Source: Coffea arabica (lineage: Eukaryota; Streptophyta; Magnoliopsida; Gentianales; Rubiaceae). From it: DNA of 64,000 bases. Below are positions 1 to 15,244 of the stretch, one piece after another. Numbering within the stretch: position 1 is the first letter of the stretch; each line of letters opens with the position of its first letter. Location: NCBI RefSeq assembly GCF_036785885.1, contig NC_092320.1, positions 10,975,557 to 11,039,556 on the forward strand, read 5' to 3'. The translations under genes and the position numbers were made by a program. The notes under the pieces were generated by a model. The model did no database searches and was not told the DNA's origin. It saw nothing but the letters and a program-made list of their open reading frames with translations.

Positions 1-1373
1 ATAAAAAAAATTTAGAAAATTTCACAATTTGCATTAATTTTGGTATCTTTCCTTCGTTTACGCCCACTTTTGGACAGCAACCAAGCCGACAAAAAATAAC
101 TAAATCTTATTCTTTCCTTTCCATTTTTTAAAAAACCAATTCAAATATAAAAAACCTTATTCCACCATTTCATTTCATTTCTTTTCCTTTCCCTCCTATT
201 CCCTCGAAACAAACTGAGCCTAAGTGAGATGGATACGAATTAATGGTTTAATGGATTTGGATCAAAATTGCCACCTCTTTTTTAAATATTTCCATCAATG
301 ATTTCCGTCTTTATTCATTTATAGATGATAACAGGTCTCCATTCAGCTTACCATTTTACAAAATTTTGAATAAATAGAATCTTAATCTTTTTATTATATC
401 AGGGAGCGATTTCCACCAGGTGTGAAAAACAAGAACCCATATGCGGCTTGGTTTGCATTCGTGGCCACTGACCATAAATTTTTATGACCCCCCCCCCAAA
501 ACACCAAACTTAACAAGAAGGTTTGAATGATTATATATATTGCATAGGCTTGTTCATTCGAAGCTATGCCAGTTCCAGGGGCCGAGACAATTCTGCAGAA
601 ACAGCCTGCAAATTGCAGTGCCCCTCCAGCGCTTGAACGTTGTTATCTATAGCTACCAGCCAAAGCATTATTAATTACTGGAGTGGAGACAATTGTACAA
701 AACCAAAGTTATCTTCATAGCTTGTGAGCATATGGGCTGCTAATTATGGCTGTCGTTACCAAACTTATAGCTGATTAATTTGCCTGTAAGTCCATGGTTT
801 TACATGTATATGTCCTTCAGGTTACCGTACCATCAACATTTTCGTAACTCTATCATCGTAGTCCTTTCCTCTCTTTTGTTATTTTTTCTTTCAGAGGTAA
901 ATAGTTGATCATATGTGGTAAACCCACCCACAAAAAAAAAAATAAAAATAAAAAGCCATTTTCTAATTAATATTCGTTTCGTGTTTATAATTTCTCATTA
1001 CACCAATTTACCCATTGCCGTTAAGCTTTGGAGTTATTACTAATGCTATGATACTATTTGTAAATGTAATCCTGTTCTCTAAATAGATAGGTTTATCTTT
1101 TTTGCCAATCATTAGTTTCATGCACCAAAGGGCATAAACAAATGTCTGTATAACATACGTAGATCCTCTTTTTTTTTTTTTTTGGGGGGGGGGGGGGGGG
1201 GGATGGAGGGGGTAAATTGAGAAATGCAGTCACCATTACAAATGAAATTTTAATTGGTGCTTCTGACTATGATTTCGTTTTTGTGATTTAACAATATTGC
1301 TGTATATTACCAGTCACTAATTGATGTATCTAATTTTTCAGATATCATTCTACTTAGGTAAGACAAGCAAAAT
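1..1373. other. Upstream flank of the glucanase gene, no gene seen
   Basis: AT-rich sequence with no convincing coding region on either strand. It holds a T15 run followed by a G19 run at 1169-1202. A pyrimidine-rich stretch ending in TTTTTCAG near 1341 could be the acceptor of an intron in the 5' UTR of the glucanase gene, but no matching exon could be placed. Confidence 0.5.
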
Positions 1374-2423
1374 ATGCATGTAACGGTTCAAATGAAGTCA
1401 TTCTTGCTGATTATATTTCCCATGGTTCTTGCAATCACAACTATGCTGCTCCCAATAGCCATTGCTGGTGACAAAATTGATATAGGCGTTTGTTATGGAA
1501 TGGTAGCGGACAACTTACCTCCTGCCGCAGAAGTCATTGCCCTTTACAAGAAGTATAGCATTGGCAAACTGAGGCTTTTTGATCCAAATCGAGATGCCCT
1601 ACGAGCACTAAAGGGCAGTGATATTGATGTCACATTAGGCGTAAAAAATGAAGATATACCAAACATAGCAGCAAGCGTTGACGGCGCAAGATCATGGTTT
1701 ACGACAAATCTACAGCCTTATACTAATGACATTACATTCGCATTCGTTTCTGTGGGAAATGAGGCCATCCCAGGTGAGTTCGCAGACAGTATTGCACCAG
1801 CCATGAAAAATCTTCAGTCTGTCTTAAGCGATGACAACCTTAATGGTGTAACCGTGACAACATCAGTGTCAACAGCTGTGCTAGGAACTTCCTTTCCGCC
1901 TTCAGCCAGCGTATTCTCAGATGATGCAAAGGGTGCAATTGTCGATGTTCTGAACTTTTTAACCATCAAGGGATCACCTCTGATGGTGAATGTGTACCCT
2001 TACTTCGCCTATGCATCCGATCCAGTGCATGTTCGTCAAGATTATGCACTCTTCACCGCAACAGATGCGGTGGTTGTGGATGGTAATTTGACTTATCATA
2101 ACTTGTTTGATGCTATGGTAGATGCAGTGTACTGGGCAATGGAGAAAGAAGGCGTGCATAATCATAATGTGGGAGTGGCAGTTTCTGAGAGTGGATGGCC
2201 TTCTGCCGGGAAGGGGAATTTCACAACTCCAAAACTTGCGTCTACGTACAACAAGCACTTCAAGCAGCATATCTTGAGCAAGGCTGGTACACCTAAAAGG
2301 CCAGGGGCTCACATTGAAGGCTTCATTTTTGCCATGTTTAATGAAGATCTCAAGCCTGCTGGAGTAGAACAAAATTGGGGACTTTTCTATCCTAACAAGA
2401 AACCTGTTTATCCAGTGTTTTGA
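1374..2423 (+). CDS. Glucan endo-1,3-beta-glucosidase (GH17), secreted
   Basis: Hydrolyses internal beta-1,3-glucosidic bonds (callose, fungal wall glucan) outside the cell. The single open frame gives 349 aa. A hydrophobic signal peptide runs from about residue 7 to 31, and the mature domain begins IGVCYGM, the usual GH17 start. The general acid is E130 in SVGNEAIP and the nucleophile is E272 in VSESGWPSAG; VNVYPYF (about 205-211) and NWGLFYP (about 334-340) are further family motifs. The protein ends just after PVYPVF, so it lacks the X8/CBM43 domain and GPI tail of longer family members and resembles the compact PR-2 type. An in-frame ATG at 1392 (MKSFLL) would remove six residues and give a more typical signal peptide start. 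Many relatives have an intron in the signal peptide; none is needed here. A decayed second copy lies downstream at 2640-2870. Which GH17 subgroup it belongs to is not resolved. Confidence 0.93.
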   Translation: MHVTVQMKSFLLIIFPMVLAITTMLLPIAIAGDKIDIGVCYGMVADNLPPAAEVIALYKKYSIGKLRLFDPNRDALRALKGSDIDVTLGVKNEDIPNIAASVDGARSWFTTNLQPYTNDITFAFVSVGNEAIPGEFADSIAPAMKNLQSVLSDDNLNGVTVTTSVSTAVLGTSFPPSASVFSDDAKGAIVDVLNFLTIKGSPLMVNVYPYFAYASDPVHVRQDYALFTATDAVVVDGNLTYHNLFDAMVDAVYWAMEKEGVHNHNVGVAVSESGWPSAGKGNFTTPKLASTYNKHFKQHILSKAGTPKRPGAHIEGFIFAMFNEDLKPAGVEQNWGLFYPNKKPVYPVF

Positions 2424-2639
2424 CACAAAGTCCAAATGCATGTATTCATTTGGACTTTTGACACAAGTGCTTACTATTATTCTGTCGGCATCTTGATCTT
2501 AATACATGTTGGAGTATATTGAACAAATAGAACCAAAACAAGATATAATTCGTTTTCTGTTGATTAATTAGCCGATCAAGAGAATTACCTTAACGGAAGA
2601 GGCTCCTGATGATCTTGCAAAAGTAGTGAGCTTCTTGCA

Positions 2640-2870
2640 AGCTCGAAAAATCTGCTCTCATGGTCAACGTGTCTGTACCCTTACTTCGACCATGCAGCCG
2701 ATCGATCCCATCAACACTCGTCACTCGATTTTGCACAGTTCACGGCCAATGAACCAGTGCTTCTGGGCAGTGGAAATTTGAATTATACGAAATTGTACGA
2801 TGCAACTCTGGTTGCATTTTTGTGGGCAGTGGAAAGAGCGAGATTTCGGAATCTTCAAAACTAATTTGGA
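2640..2870 (+). pseudogene. Relic of a second GH17 beta-1,3-glucanase
   Basis: Similar to positions 1970-2155 of the intact gene upstream. In broken frames it still reads ALMVNV, then PYFDHAAD, then LDFAQFTANEPVLLGSGNLN and YTKLYDATLVAFLWAVERA. This matches the parent's PLMVNVYPYF to YWAMEKE segment, but with small length changes that put the pieces in different frames. Nothing equivalent to the N-terminal half or to the catalytic SESGWP segment is recognisable. It is the remains of a tandem duplicate, consistent with GH17 genes often lying in arrays. Confidence 0.8.
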
Positions 2871-3140
2871 ACCAGCGTATCTTTTAATTAAGGAAAACAA
2901 ACACTTTGAAAAGGAAAAGGATTGTAAACAAATTATAAAAAGAAGAAAAAAAAATGTTTCTAAGCTTGATATGTAAAGCCAAAACAGGGCTTCGATTATT
3001 TATTTGGGGGAGGGGGGATGAGAATCACAAGTTAAAGTTTATCTAGTTAAGATCTGCTTGCGTAATTCGTATTCCAATTGGGGTAAACTTATATAATTTT
3101 GATGCAATTGCTAATGTAGTTTATGAGTCATAAGAATTTA

Positions 3141-3950
3141 GGGTCTGTTTGGTTGGAAGTAAAATATTTTCCTTGGGAAAATATTTTCCGTGGAAGTAAT
3201 TTTCCATGAAAATCATTTCCCTTTCATCATTTTCAGGTGTTTGGTTAGTTTATTGAAAATATTTTCTTACTTCATTTTTCTGGTGTTTGTTTAACTTTTG
3301 AAATATTTTCACTTTTATCTCTATCTTTACTTTTTACACATTATAACTACATACTTCTTTCCATGCAAAATAAGAAAATTTATCTCATTGTTTAACTTTA
3401 AAAAATCTTGGAGAAATGTATATATGAATAAAAAATATCTCCTTAAACAATAAACAAATTGCTGGTCATTTAGTGTCAAATATCAATCACATGCAATGCT
3501 TATTGTGACATATATCTTGCACTCTCACTGTTGAAAGTTTCTTTAGAAAAGAATGTCCCTATTATACATAATTAATTACTAGCATAGGATGAACAGGATG
3601 AGGTTTTTTTTTTATTTTGAATATAATAGGGGGAGGGTTGGGTTGGGTTGGGTGGTACGGGGGAGGGAGTGTAAGGAAGAGGTCTTGGATTCGAGTCCTC
3701 CTGTTTACACTAAAAAAAAAAAAAAAGAACATACTACAAGATGTTTTCAGTAAGTTTGGAACATACTACAGGTGGAATGCATGCATTTCGGAAAACAACT
3801 TCAGTAAGTTTGGAAGGGAAGTTGTTTTCCATAAGATGAGTGAAAATATTTTACATAGGAAAATGTTTTCAGTAACTTTTGTGCAACCAAACACGGAAAA
3901 TTAGGAAAATATTTTCTTGGAAAATATTTTCACCCGAAACAAACGGACCC
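3141..3950. mobile_element. PIF/Harbinger (Tourist-like) non-autonomous element
   Basis: 810-bp element with terminal inverted repeats: the left end starts GGGTCTGTTTGGTTGG, and the right end read in reverse starts GGGTCCGTTTGTTTCGGG. Both then run into repeated AAAATATTTTCC motifs. It is flanked by TTA at 3138-3140 and 3951-3953, the 3-bp TTA target duplication of the PIF/Harbinger superfamily. No transposase is encoded; the short open frames inside are not coding. Subterminal repeats around AGTAAGTTTGGAA occur near the right end. Confidence 0.8.
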
Positions 3951-4585
3951 TTATTCCTAGAGTTCTAAGAATTATGGTAACTAGGTAGAACTATGACAAA
4001 ACTCAAACTTGTGAAAGTCCATGACTAAAAGGGAGAGAAATGAAATTAAATAACTAGGCTGCAGATTTGGAATAACATCCAAGAGGCCTGGGCCAATTGA
4101 TTTGAGATAGAGGCTTTTGTTTTTGCTCTGCTTGATGAAAAGCTTGATCCTAATAAGGATGGTAGACTAGACGAAACTTCTGCATCTTCAATGGCACTGC
4201 CTCAGAGCCTGCTTGTCCATTGTTTACTGCTACTGGAAATAATCATTTCCAAGCTGCACAGAGAGTAGGAAGGGAAAGGAATAGAAGGGTGGTGCAGTCA
4301 TGATCACAAATCCTAAGTTGAATGCAATAATTAATTTTAAAAAAATTCTATGAACTCTCTCCCTCTCCGCCAAAAGCAATGGGGTCAATCGTCTTCTGTA
4401 CGTTTTGGGACTAGTTCAGAATATATTGAGATCTCTCCCCGTCAACATGATGTATGGATAATAAAATTCAAAGAACACACTGGAAACTTCCATTATAAAA
4501 GCAGATGAGACGACGTTAAACAAAACCAGTCAAGTTGAAGGCATAAACCTATCAAGTCCTCAACCATAATAGAACAACATGCAAA

Positions 4586-7667
<3,082 letters not shown>

Positions 7668-8836
7668 GGTGGCTCTTCAGAAGTTGAGGAGTACTACTAA
7701 CTGGAGAAAATGGAAGTGATCTGATCAGAATTCTAGGAGAGCGATACACAAATAATAATGGGCATAAACAATCAAAAGAAGTAGTGGAGTTTGCCTGACA
7801 AGATGAAAGCGGGTTGACTGGTATGGTCGATTTCAAACTACAATGGTCTGTGGTGGACTATTGATTTGAGATGGAGTGTTGTTTTCAACAAGAAATTTGG
7901 TCACGATTTCCACAATGGGTATTTCTTTATTATTGGCTAATCAGAGAAAGGAGGAGGAGAATCATTGGACCCGTTGACCAGCTGCCCATGTGAATGTGTA
8001 TGTGTTTCCTTGTTCTTGCCTGCCTCCTTGAACGGTTGGACGGTAGAAGGAAAGAGGGTCATTTTACTCCGTTTCTCTCCTTTCTTTTCTCATTTTACTC
8101 GGTGATCCCATGAGAATTGTCAATGTAGGGATGAATAAAAACTATTCGGAAAAACTACTTCATTTTGAATTGGGAGACGAGTCTAATCAAATCGATCGAA
8201 TTTGAGGACGAAAAGAGAAATTAACAATTTTAATCCTATTTTGTTATATTTCATACATTTAATAATATCGGACATTGGCTTTTCTACTCATTGGAATTAC
8301 ATCTACAACAAACATTTTTAAAGAGAAAGTTTATTTATAGTCACTTTATACAAACAAGTTCGAATGTATGACAGAATTATGACGTTTTTTTTTTTTTTTT
8401 AAAAAGGCAGAATTATGACAATGGACCAAAAGTAAAGTAATGCAATTGGCTATCATTTAAGAAACCAATCATTATCATTTGGACTACCACTTAGGAATTA
8501 CTACTAACAACTTTTTGATATTCAATACCAAACAGTTTGATCAAAGATTACAATTACAACGGTTAGACAGCTAGTTTCCTTTGTGGCTGTGCCGGTCTGG
8601 AATCTAGACTCTGGAGGCAGCTAATACAAGGCTCCAGAAAACTTGTTAGATGTAATAATAGTGCTAAATTAGAAATTGACAGCAGCCCAATCTTTCTCAT
8701 AGTTTCTTCGATGTGGAGCTTGGACTACTCTGAATATACGGTTTTCAGTTCCCCTTTTTTTTTTTTTTGGGCTGAGGTTGGTTGCACCGAAAAGGTAGGC
8801 TTCTGCAAGGAACAAACAGAATTTGTTGGACGGATT
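7668..8836. other. Intergenic: OPR3 upstream region, no gene seen
   Basis: Contains the presumed OPR3 promoter and the 3' side of the acetyltransferase gene. AT-rich with a T-run near 8385-8400 and another near 8755-8768. No ORF with family features and no repeat structure was found. Confidence 0.5.
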
Positions 8837-10776
8837 TCATGATCCGAGTTGAAGCAAATAAATTTGCTCATTTGACTTGTCAAAACTTGCTGCTTCGACC
8901 ATCTGGAGGCGAATGTTAGACGAGCATCAGCAAATCACTACATGCAAGAATACTAGAGAACTTTAAGGAGGGAATTACCTGAAAACCCATCTTGTGATAC
9001 AGTTCCTGAGCAGGCGTGTTGAACCTATGTACATGCACAAACACCTGTTCTGCGCCTGATCACAGATACCTGGCTGAGACGACTGAAAAAATCGACAATA
9101 GTCATCTTTCAACAAATCTTGAAAAGTAATGCATCCTCACCATCTCTTTTTGCTGAGCTGATTGCAAAGAGAATCATTTTGCTTGCAATGCCCTGCCGGC
9201 GTGCTGATTTGGCAACGCATAAATTGGATATGTAACCATATCTTCTGCAGGATTTTCTATCAATACTGCAGAAGAGAGGATTTTTCACCCGTTCCTGTCA
9301 GAGAGCAAAACTTTCAATGACTGCAAGGCAGTGAGCATGGATGCCTACGGATGATCAATTCAGAATCCAGATTTTAAAGCAATCAAACTTCGATGCCTAC
9401 TAATGATCAGCTGAATATTCAAATCAAACTCGTACCCCTGGAAAGGTCTCTCCTTGTGACAAGTATTGGATGCTCAAGTCTAGTGTTCCAACGACACTCT
9501 TCAGCACAGTATGTTTCACGTCTCTGTTTTCCTTCTTTACCTGATAATTTCAAATAGAGAGATTTTATGATCTAGACAATTCTGAGTGAAGATCGAAAAA
9601 ATGGATGCCAAAGAACAGTCAGAACTGGGGAGCATTTGTGTCATACGGCTCATACCGCCACCATGCAGGTGCATTTATCCCCTAGTTGTGTGTTGGATCT
9701 TCTTTTTAGTGCATTATATTCCTGCACAAAGCAATGGTTTTTAATTTTGAATACTCTATGCATTTAACTGACACATATCTCACACTAATAAAGTGCTATA
9801 TTATACCTGCTCCGCAAACTTCCTTTTGTAGTTATCAGCAAATCTGCATTACAGTTAACAACTGGAGTTAATGACATTCTTAAAAATCTTCCTCGTCAAA
9901 TATACAATCTCCAGACCCTTACCGGGATTTGTTTGATTGTATAACTTAACCTTTAATTGCAATTAGTGTACCGTTGGAAATCTTTACCACCTTTTCTCTT
10001 TAGTACATAGGCCAGCTTGCTCTCTGAGCTTAGTACAATTATTGGTGTTGTCTGCAAAATCTATGTATGTGTTGTGGGGATCTAAATGGGCTTATCTCTG
10101 AAGGAACCATATGCATCTTAAACTGAGCTTCTGTACATACCTGTCATTTCTTCTGTCCTCCCAGTGACTCTCTGCTCGCAGCCAAGCTGCTGTCTACCAC
10201 CCAAGAAGAAAAGAAAAAATGACGAAGCTACCGCTGCAAATTAGCCATGAGGAATAACTAGAAAACATGATTGCCAACTGACATGGAAAATAACCAATAA
10301 TTATGTCAACGCACCCAATACTCTTCGTCTAGTACAGCCCTGCGAACCACAAACTGTCCAAACTGAAGTCGGTTTTCTTGAAAGAGCATTTGATCCTGTG
10401 GTTGCGGCTTGTCAAATTGGAGTTCTGCTGGAGCTACCACCGGCACAGATTCGGTAGCAGAAACAGTTCGAAGCTCTTTTGAGATTTCCATTTGCTCTCT
10501 CGTTTGTGAAGGATTCCAATTCGCTGACCTATGAATTTTAACAAGTTTTAGCGTGCAATGTTTACTTTGGAACCTTATCATTGTTGCGTGGAGTGACTTG
10601 AAAAATCTGAAAAAGAGAATAAAACTAATAACTTCTGAGACATAATAAAAATTAATGCAAGAAGGGCCTCCTTACATTGTCCAAATGCCAGAAGCTCTGT
10701 CATTGCGGTATGGCGTTTTGATTCCGAAAGATGAAGTTTTCAACAGAAAAGGTCGCTGCAAAGCAATTGTTGCCAT
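8837..10776 (-). CDS. GNAT-family N-acetyltransferase, probably plastid
   Basis: Transfers acetyl from acetyl-CoA to an amine; plastid GNATs of this type acetylate protein N-termini and lysines. Nine exons on the minus strand: 10676-10776, 10315-10606, 10141-10193, 9807-9843, 9656-9721, 9436-9540, 9141-9294, 8979-9055 and 8837-8902, giving 316 aa. Exon 1 encodes MATIALQRPFLLKTSS, rich in S/T/R and poor in acids, which looks like a chloroplast transit peptide. The motif YWTAAWLRAESHWEDR lies at about 129-145. GYISNLCVAKSARRQGIAS carries the acetyl-CoA loop R-R-Q-G-I-A (250-255), and VHVHRFNTPAQELYHKMGF is the C-terminal GNAT motif. The protein ends EQIYLLQLGS. It resembles the Arabidopsis At2g39000 type (GNAT4, from memory). 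The 53-nt and 37-nt exons fit only with the acceptors given. Confidence 0.85.
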
Positions 10777-13364
10777 TGTCAACTCTATTCTGTAGATTGG
10801 TTTAGCTTTTTGGGCAAACTAAAGATGGAACAAATACAAATTCTGGATTCTGTTCTTCTAGCAAAAATAGATTTTAAGAAACAGATGCACAGTATGGTTC
10901 AATGTATAAGTAGAATAAGGCCAAAAGCATAGTGTGGTTCAATGATCAATGCAAGAGTAGAATCGTAGCTTGATCTTCTTCTAGGATTACAATAATGTGA
11001 CAACTAACAAAGTTCAGCAGCAGCCGACCTGTCTATCAGCTGCTGGGTAATGGATTTAAGCCCACGTAGGACCCGCTGAAGTTGTTCGATGAATGCCGGT
11101 GTCAATGCTGATTGACGGGTATTAGTAGTATTAAAATTCAGAGCCCTTAAGTTAACAGTGACACAGTTTGCCAATGGAATCTCTCTCTATCTCTAATCAA
11201 TGCTCAGCAATTTATTCTATATGTTCTATTGGTGCGGAATGCAAGGTTTGAGAGTCACAGGTTACTCAGTTCAAATAACTCTTTACTTTATAGTGACAGG
11301 TTAAATGAAATCAATCACATTCTCACTTTGTCGTGGTTTCATGGTTTTCCCAACAAAATAGCCAAAATGCAATTTCGTAAAATCCTACCCTTATATAAAT
11401 AAATACTATAAGTTATCTTCACTGATAACTTCGGATCACTTTTTCATAAAAAGATATCTATATTAATGGATTATTTGTAAGAATCTCCATAAACGATCTA
11501 TGATTTTATAAGCATGTTTTAATCTGCGACAGTGATCAAAATCGAATCCATCTAAACTGTTTTTTTTTTTTTTTAAAAAAATAATAATAGTAGAGGACAG
11601 AGGACTTGGTCATAACCTACAAGCAAATGAGGGCTTGTGGACCTAAAACACTCTGTGGATGGTGCCACATCTAGAATAAGAGCCATAACTTGAAGCTGTC
11701 TTCTTCCTTTCCTTCAATGCTGCTGGCTGATGTTTGTGAAAGGGAAATGGCGTCCGGTACTTTGGTAATTGAGCACATTGTTTCGAATTAACACCATGAG
11801 CGGATGTATGGTAACTGGATGTCTACCTCACTGAGAGAAACGTGTGGAAGACTAGCATCCACCTTTCTACATATTCATCCCCACATTGCAACCAAATGTC
11901 AATTGATAATCTTCTTCTTCTTTTTTTTAATCCTTTCACCCCTTCTCGCACCTTTTTCATCCCTCAACTAACATGTACATAATTCGAATCCTATAAATTT
12001 GATGGCCGAAAAAACTTTAGCAGCCCTCCTCTGACTACTCAACTAACCCCCCACTAATTGTATCACTTGATAATCTAATATGTCACAATTCGTAATTATT
12101 GATTCTGATAGGGCACAATCATGTAGCATGTGGTATTTTTTGTTATTATTTATTCACTATTTGGCGGTTGTACATTCTTTTTATTCATTATGTAGCACAA
12201 CAACCATTGTTGGAATAGGAGGTTGTACATTTCTCGCTAATTAACACAGATCCAAAAGATTTATATAAACAAAAAGTATTCATCTTCCTATGTTCTAATT
12301 CAGACTTTCTCTTCGGTGGAGGCAAATTTTGCTGTGACCGGTTATATTCAAAAACAAGTTTTAATTTTGAACGAAAATCTCCAGATGTATTCAATAATAG
12401 TTGGGACTTGGGAGTAAACCAGCTGGGTTAGTTTAGTTGACCAAATTTAAGAACGGGAGAGGCTCAAGGGTGAGCGGAAGGGTACTGAATCACCGTCGGA
12501 TCAAATGGATGCATTGCTCGTCCGTATGGATTTTTTAAGTAGAACTGTTTCCTGTGATAATTGGTAAGAGGCAAAGTTTGAACCCTTAATCTCCCACCCC
12601 CACCAAATTTTAATGCTTTAGTGGTGGCCACAAGCCCAAAATATACGTGGGTTATTGTTTCCACCATTTGTATGAATTCTTATAATATTGGTTAGATATA
12701 ATTTATGTGTATTCATTTATTTGAATTCATCCTACCACTGTAGATAAACACCTCCCCCCCCTCCAAAAAAAACCAGCAAAAAAAAAAGCAAAAGAAAAAT
12801 GGTTGACAGTAAGCTGGTCTGGAATGGGTTTGAGTATGAGTTAGTGTCTCATGTAGTTAATTTTCAGAAATTACATTTTTCTTTGTTAATTGTTGCTACC
12901 TTTTTTTCCCCATCCAGAAGTGTTTATATAGATTGTAATTATGTTGAAACTTTTTAACCAACATAGTATTGATTTTGGTTGATTCTTATCCCTCTGCTCA
13001 ATGCTCATAATCGCAGAGCATCAAGTCCAACTTTTGGGGATGGATTTTGGGAAAAAAAAAAAACATAGTAGTAGTACAATTTTTCTCCTGCTACTTGGGC
13101 GCGCGTGATTTTACCTTTTTCTTCTGCAGCATTCTAGTGTGCAGGACTCGTCACAAAATGCATGAATAAATGCGAAAATTTTTCAAGCACAAATTGGATT
13201 CAAGAAAAATATTTTATGCATTTCTCTTTTCTCAACTGGCAAACGCCATATATATGGCAACCCTTGTTTGCATAGGCAGGCGGCTACAGGCTAAGCCACC
13301 CCATGGTGACTGTCTACAATTACCATCACACAAAAGCAAGAGAGATGGTGATGCTACAAATTTT
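10777..13364. other. Intergenic, no gene seen
   Basis: About 2.6 kb between two minus-strand genes. It includes the presumed promoter of the acetyltransferase gene. Open frames here are short and composition-driven. T- and A-runs near 11562 and 13050 and AT-rich filler are the only structures seen; no inverted-repeat element boundary was found. Confidence 0.45.
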
Positions 13365-13997
13365 TCATCCTTCAAAATCAGTTTTCACCCACTGCCCATA
13401 CTTGCTCTTCACCCTCTCATCCAATTTTTTGGATTTAATCTCAGCCAACTTTGCTGCATTGGCCATGGATTCCTCCTGCACCTTAGCAATCCTCATGCTC
13501 CTCTTTCTCTCCACTGCCTCTTTATCAGCTTCCAAACCTTCATACTCTCTCATCAAACAGCTGTGGACAGCACAAGTTAAGATTAAGACTCCCACTTGCA
13601 TCACGAACATTGCCATCAAAACCCCACATTCCATCCTCACCAAAAGTTTTGCTTCTCTTGGATCCCTTGGTGATTTTAGCATCGACAGACTCGATTTTTC
13701 CTTCCTGAACAGCGCTACAATAGCGAGTATTTGACCGATCAATGAGGTGAGAAGAAGGGAGACGTGGGTCATGAAGCAAAAGTGGGTGAGTTGAGAGTAG
13801 AAGCCAATGAAAGAGGAAAGGAGGGAGATGCAAGAGACCGTGAGAAATGCCCAACCAAGGCAAGTTGGTGGCGTTTTGAGGAGGATTATCGGAGCAAGAG
13901 AGGCTGAAGAGAGGATGAACAGAATGAAATTCAAGAATGAGACGAGAACAATTGGGAAGGAACATGAGCTTCTTCTGAGCTTGGTGGAGGAAGCCAT
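13365..13997 (-). CDS. Conserved plant four-helix membrane protein, function unknown
   Basis: Intronless frame of 210 aa, start ATG at 13997 (MASSTKLRRSSCSF). Four hydrophobic helices lie at about 13-38, 46-68, 73-97 and 120-146. The loop KSPRDPREAKLLVR (about 109-121) precedes helix 4, and a charged, likely helical cytoplasmic tail (about 150-210) ends KYGQWVKTDFEG. The layout recalls tetraspanin-like plant proteins often labelled membrane lipoprotein, but no tetraspanin CCG signature is present. I recognise it only as a conserved plant family with the same SPRDPREAKLLVR and YGQWVK segments; no function is assigned. Opposite-strand frames here are shadows. Confidence 0.8.
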   Translation of the reverse strand: MASSTKLRRSSCSFPIVLVSFLNFILFILSSASLAPIILLKTPPTCLGWAFLTVSCISLLSSFIGFYSQLTHFCFMTHVSLLLTSLIGQILAIVALFRKEKSSLSMLKSPRDPREAKLLVRMECGVLMAMFVMQVGVLILTCAVHSCLMREYEGLEADKEAVERKRSMRIAKVQEESMANAAKLAEIKSKKLDERVKSKYGQWVKTDFEG

Positions 13998-15244
13998 TAC
14001 TACTAGTCTTGAACAGAGATAATTTCTGATAATTCTTCAGCAGGACAACTTAAAAAAAAAATGTTTGTCTGAGAATGTTTTGAGGTTATGTCATATGTGG
14101 GAAGAAGGGTGTTAGTTTGAATCTTTATAGGAGGCAAAACAGATGGCCGTTGTACAGAAGACCCAAATGCTCAACGGCTAGATTGGATGGACCTCGACTG
14201 AACCATCACCTTTTGTTTCAGTGGACCTCAGAAATTTGAATGGCTATAGTAAAAGCTGGAATTCCAGACTTGAATAAAATCGCAGAGTTCAAAAAATTAG
14301 TCCAAGGTTGTGTCCTAGGCCGGTCCGACAATGCTCTATCAAAGTGTGTCGAGATGCAACCAATTTGATATCAAGAGAGCCTTCACTTGGCCAACCCCAC
14401 CATGCATACCACTGAAAGAATGTTTACGAATTACTACACTTCATTAGGTTTCCAGGGGCAAGAGGTGACAACATGACTATATGTTATGGATGATCCTCAG
14501 TTTAAAAGCCAGAAGAAATACAAGTTGCAACCTCATTGCTTCATCTGTTCTTTAAAACAGCAGTACTGGTACATATCAACCATCGAACGGAAAATAGACT
14601 CAGAATAACTGATGCCTGAATAGAAATACCGTTTGACTACAGAAACTCGTAACGTGCAAGGGAAGAAAAATCTCTAATATCTGCAAAGTTTGTTTAGCTC
14701 ATCAGTGTCCACAGCCTGGTAGACACATCACAGATGATCCTGATTCATTTTTGTGCCGTTCCACCTAACACTTCATTTCTTCCCAGATGATACTGATTCA
14801 ATTACGTGATAGAAGGCATAGTGAAGGGCCGCGTATTAATGGCCTAATAGAACTCTTCCAAGATACTACTACAGCCAGATCACAATCTGCCATACCATGA
14901 AAGAGTGAATGTTAGATGCTTGAAGCCATCAGAATGGGGAATATTTAAGATGCAATTTTGCCGGCTCAGCTAAGAGTTTCCAGGCAAAAGCTCCAACGTG
15001 CAAGATGGATTTACAGAGTAAGCGGTCACTTCTCAAACAAGTTGTCAGAATATAGTGATAAAAAAAAATGTTTCCTCGAGAAAAAGAACACAGGAAACTA
15101 CAGTAAAGTTGATTTCAACTATATTTTCATAAGGGGCACTCGAGCTACTTTAGCTAATAGAGTTTCCAACAAATCATGGCAAAGATTCTTATGTACATAA
15201 ACTTGAATGAAAGTCTTTGATGATCTAAACATACGAAGCTACCA
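13998..15244. other. Intergenic, no gene seen
   Basis: Holds the upstream region of the membrane-protein gene and the 3' side of the next minus-strand gene, probably including its 3' UTR near 15100-15244. No coding sequence with recognisable motifs and no repeats were identified. Confidence 0.45.

Noticed and set aside
3617-3904. 95-aa open frame inside the Harbinger-type element
   Set aside because: Low-complexity translation of element sequence (poly-A gives a lysine run); no motif and no splice context.
13303-14022. Several open frames on the plus strand and in another minus frame
   Set aside because: Shadows of the 210-aa membrane protein gene; only the 13365-13997 frame has coherent membrane helices and conserved motifs.
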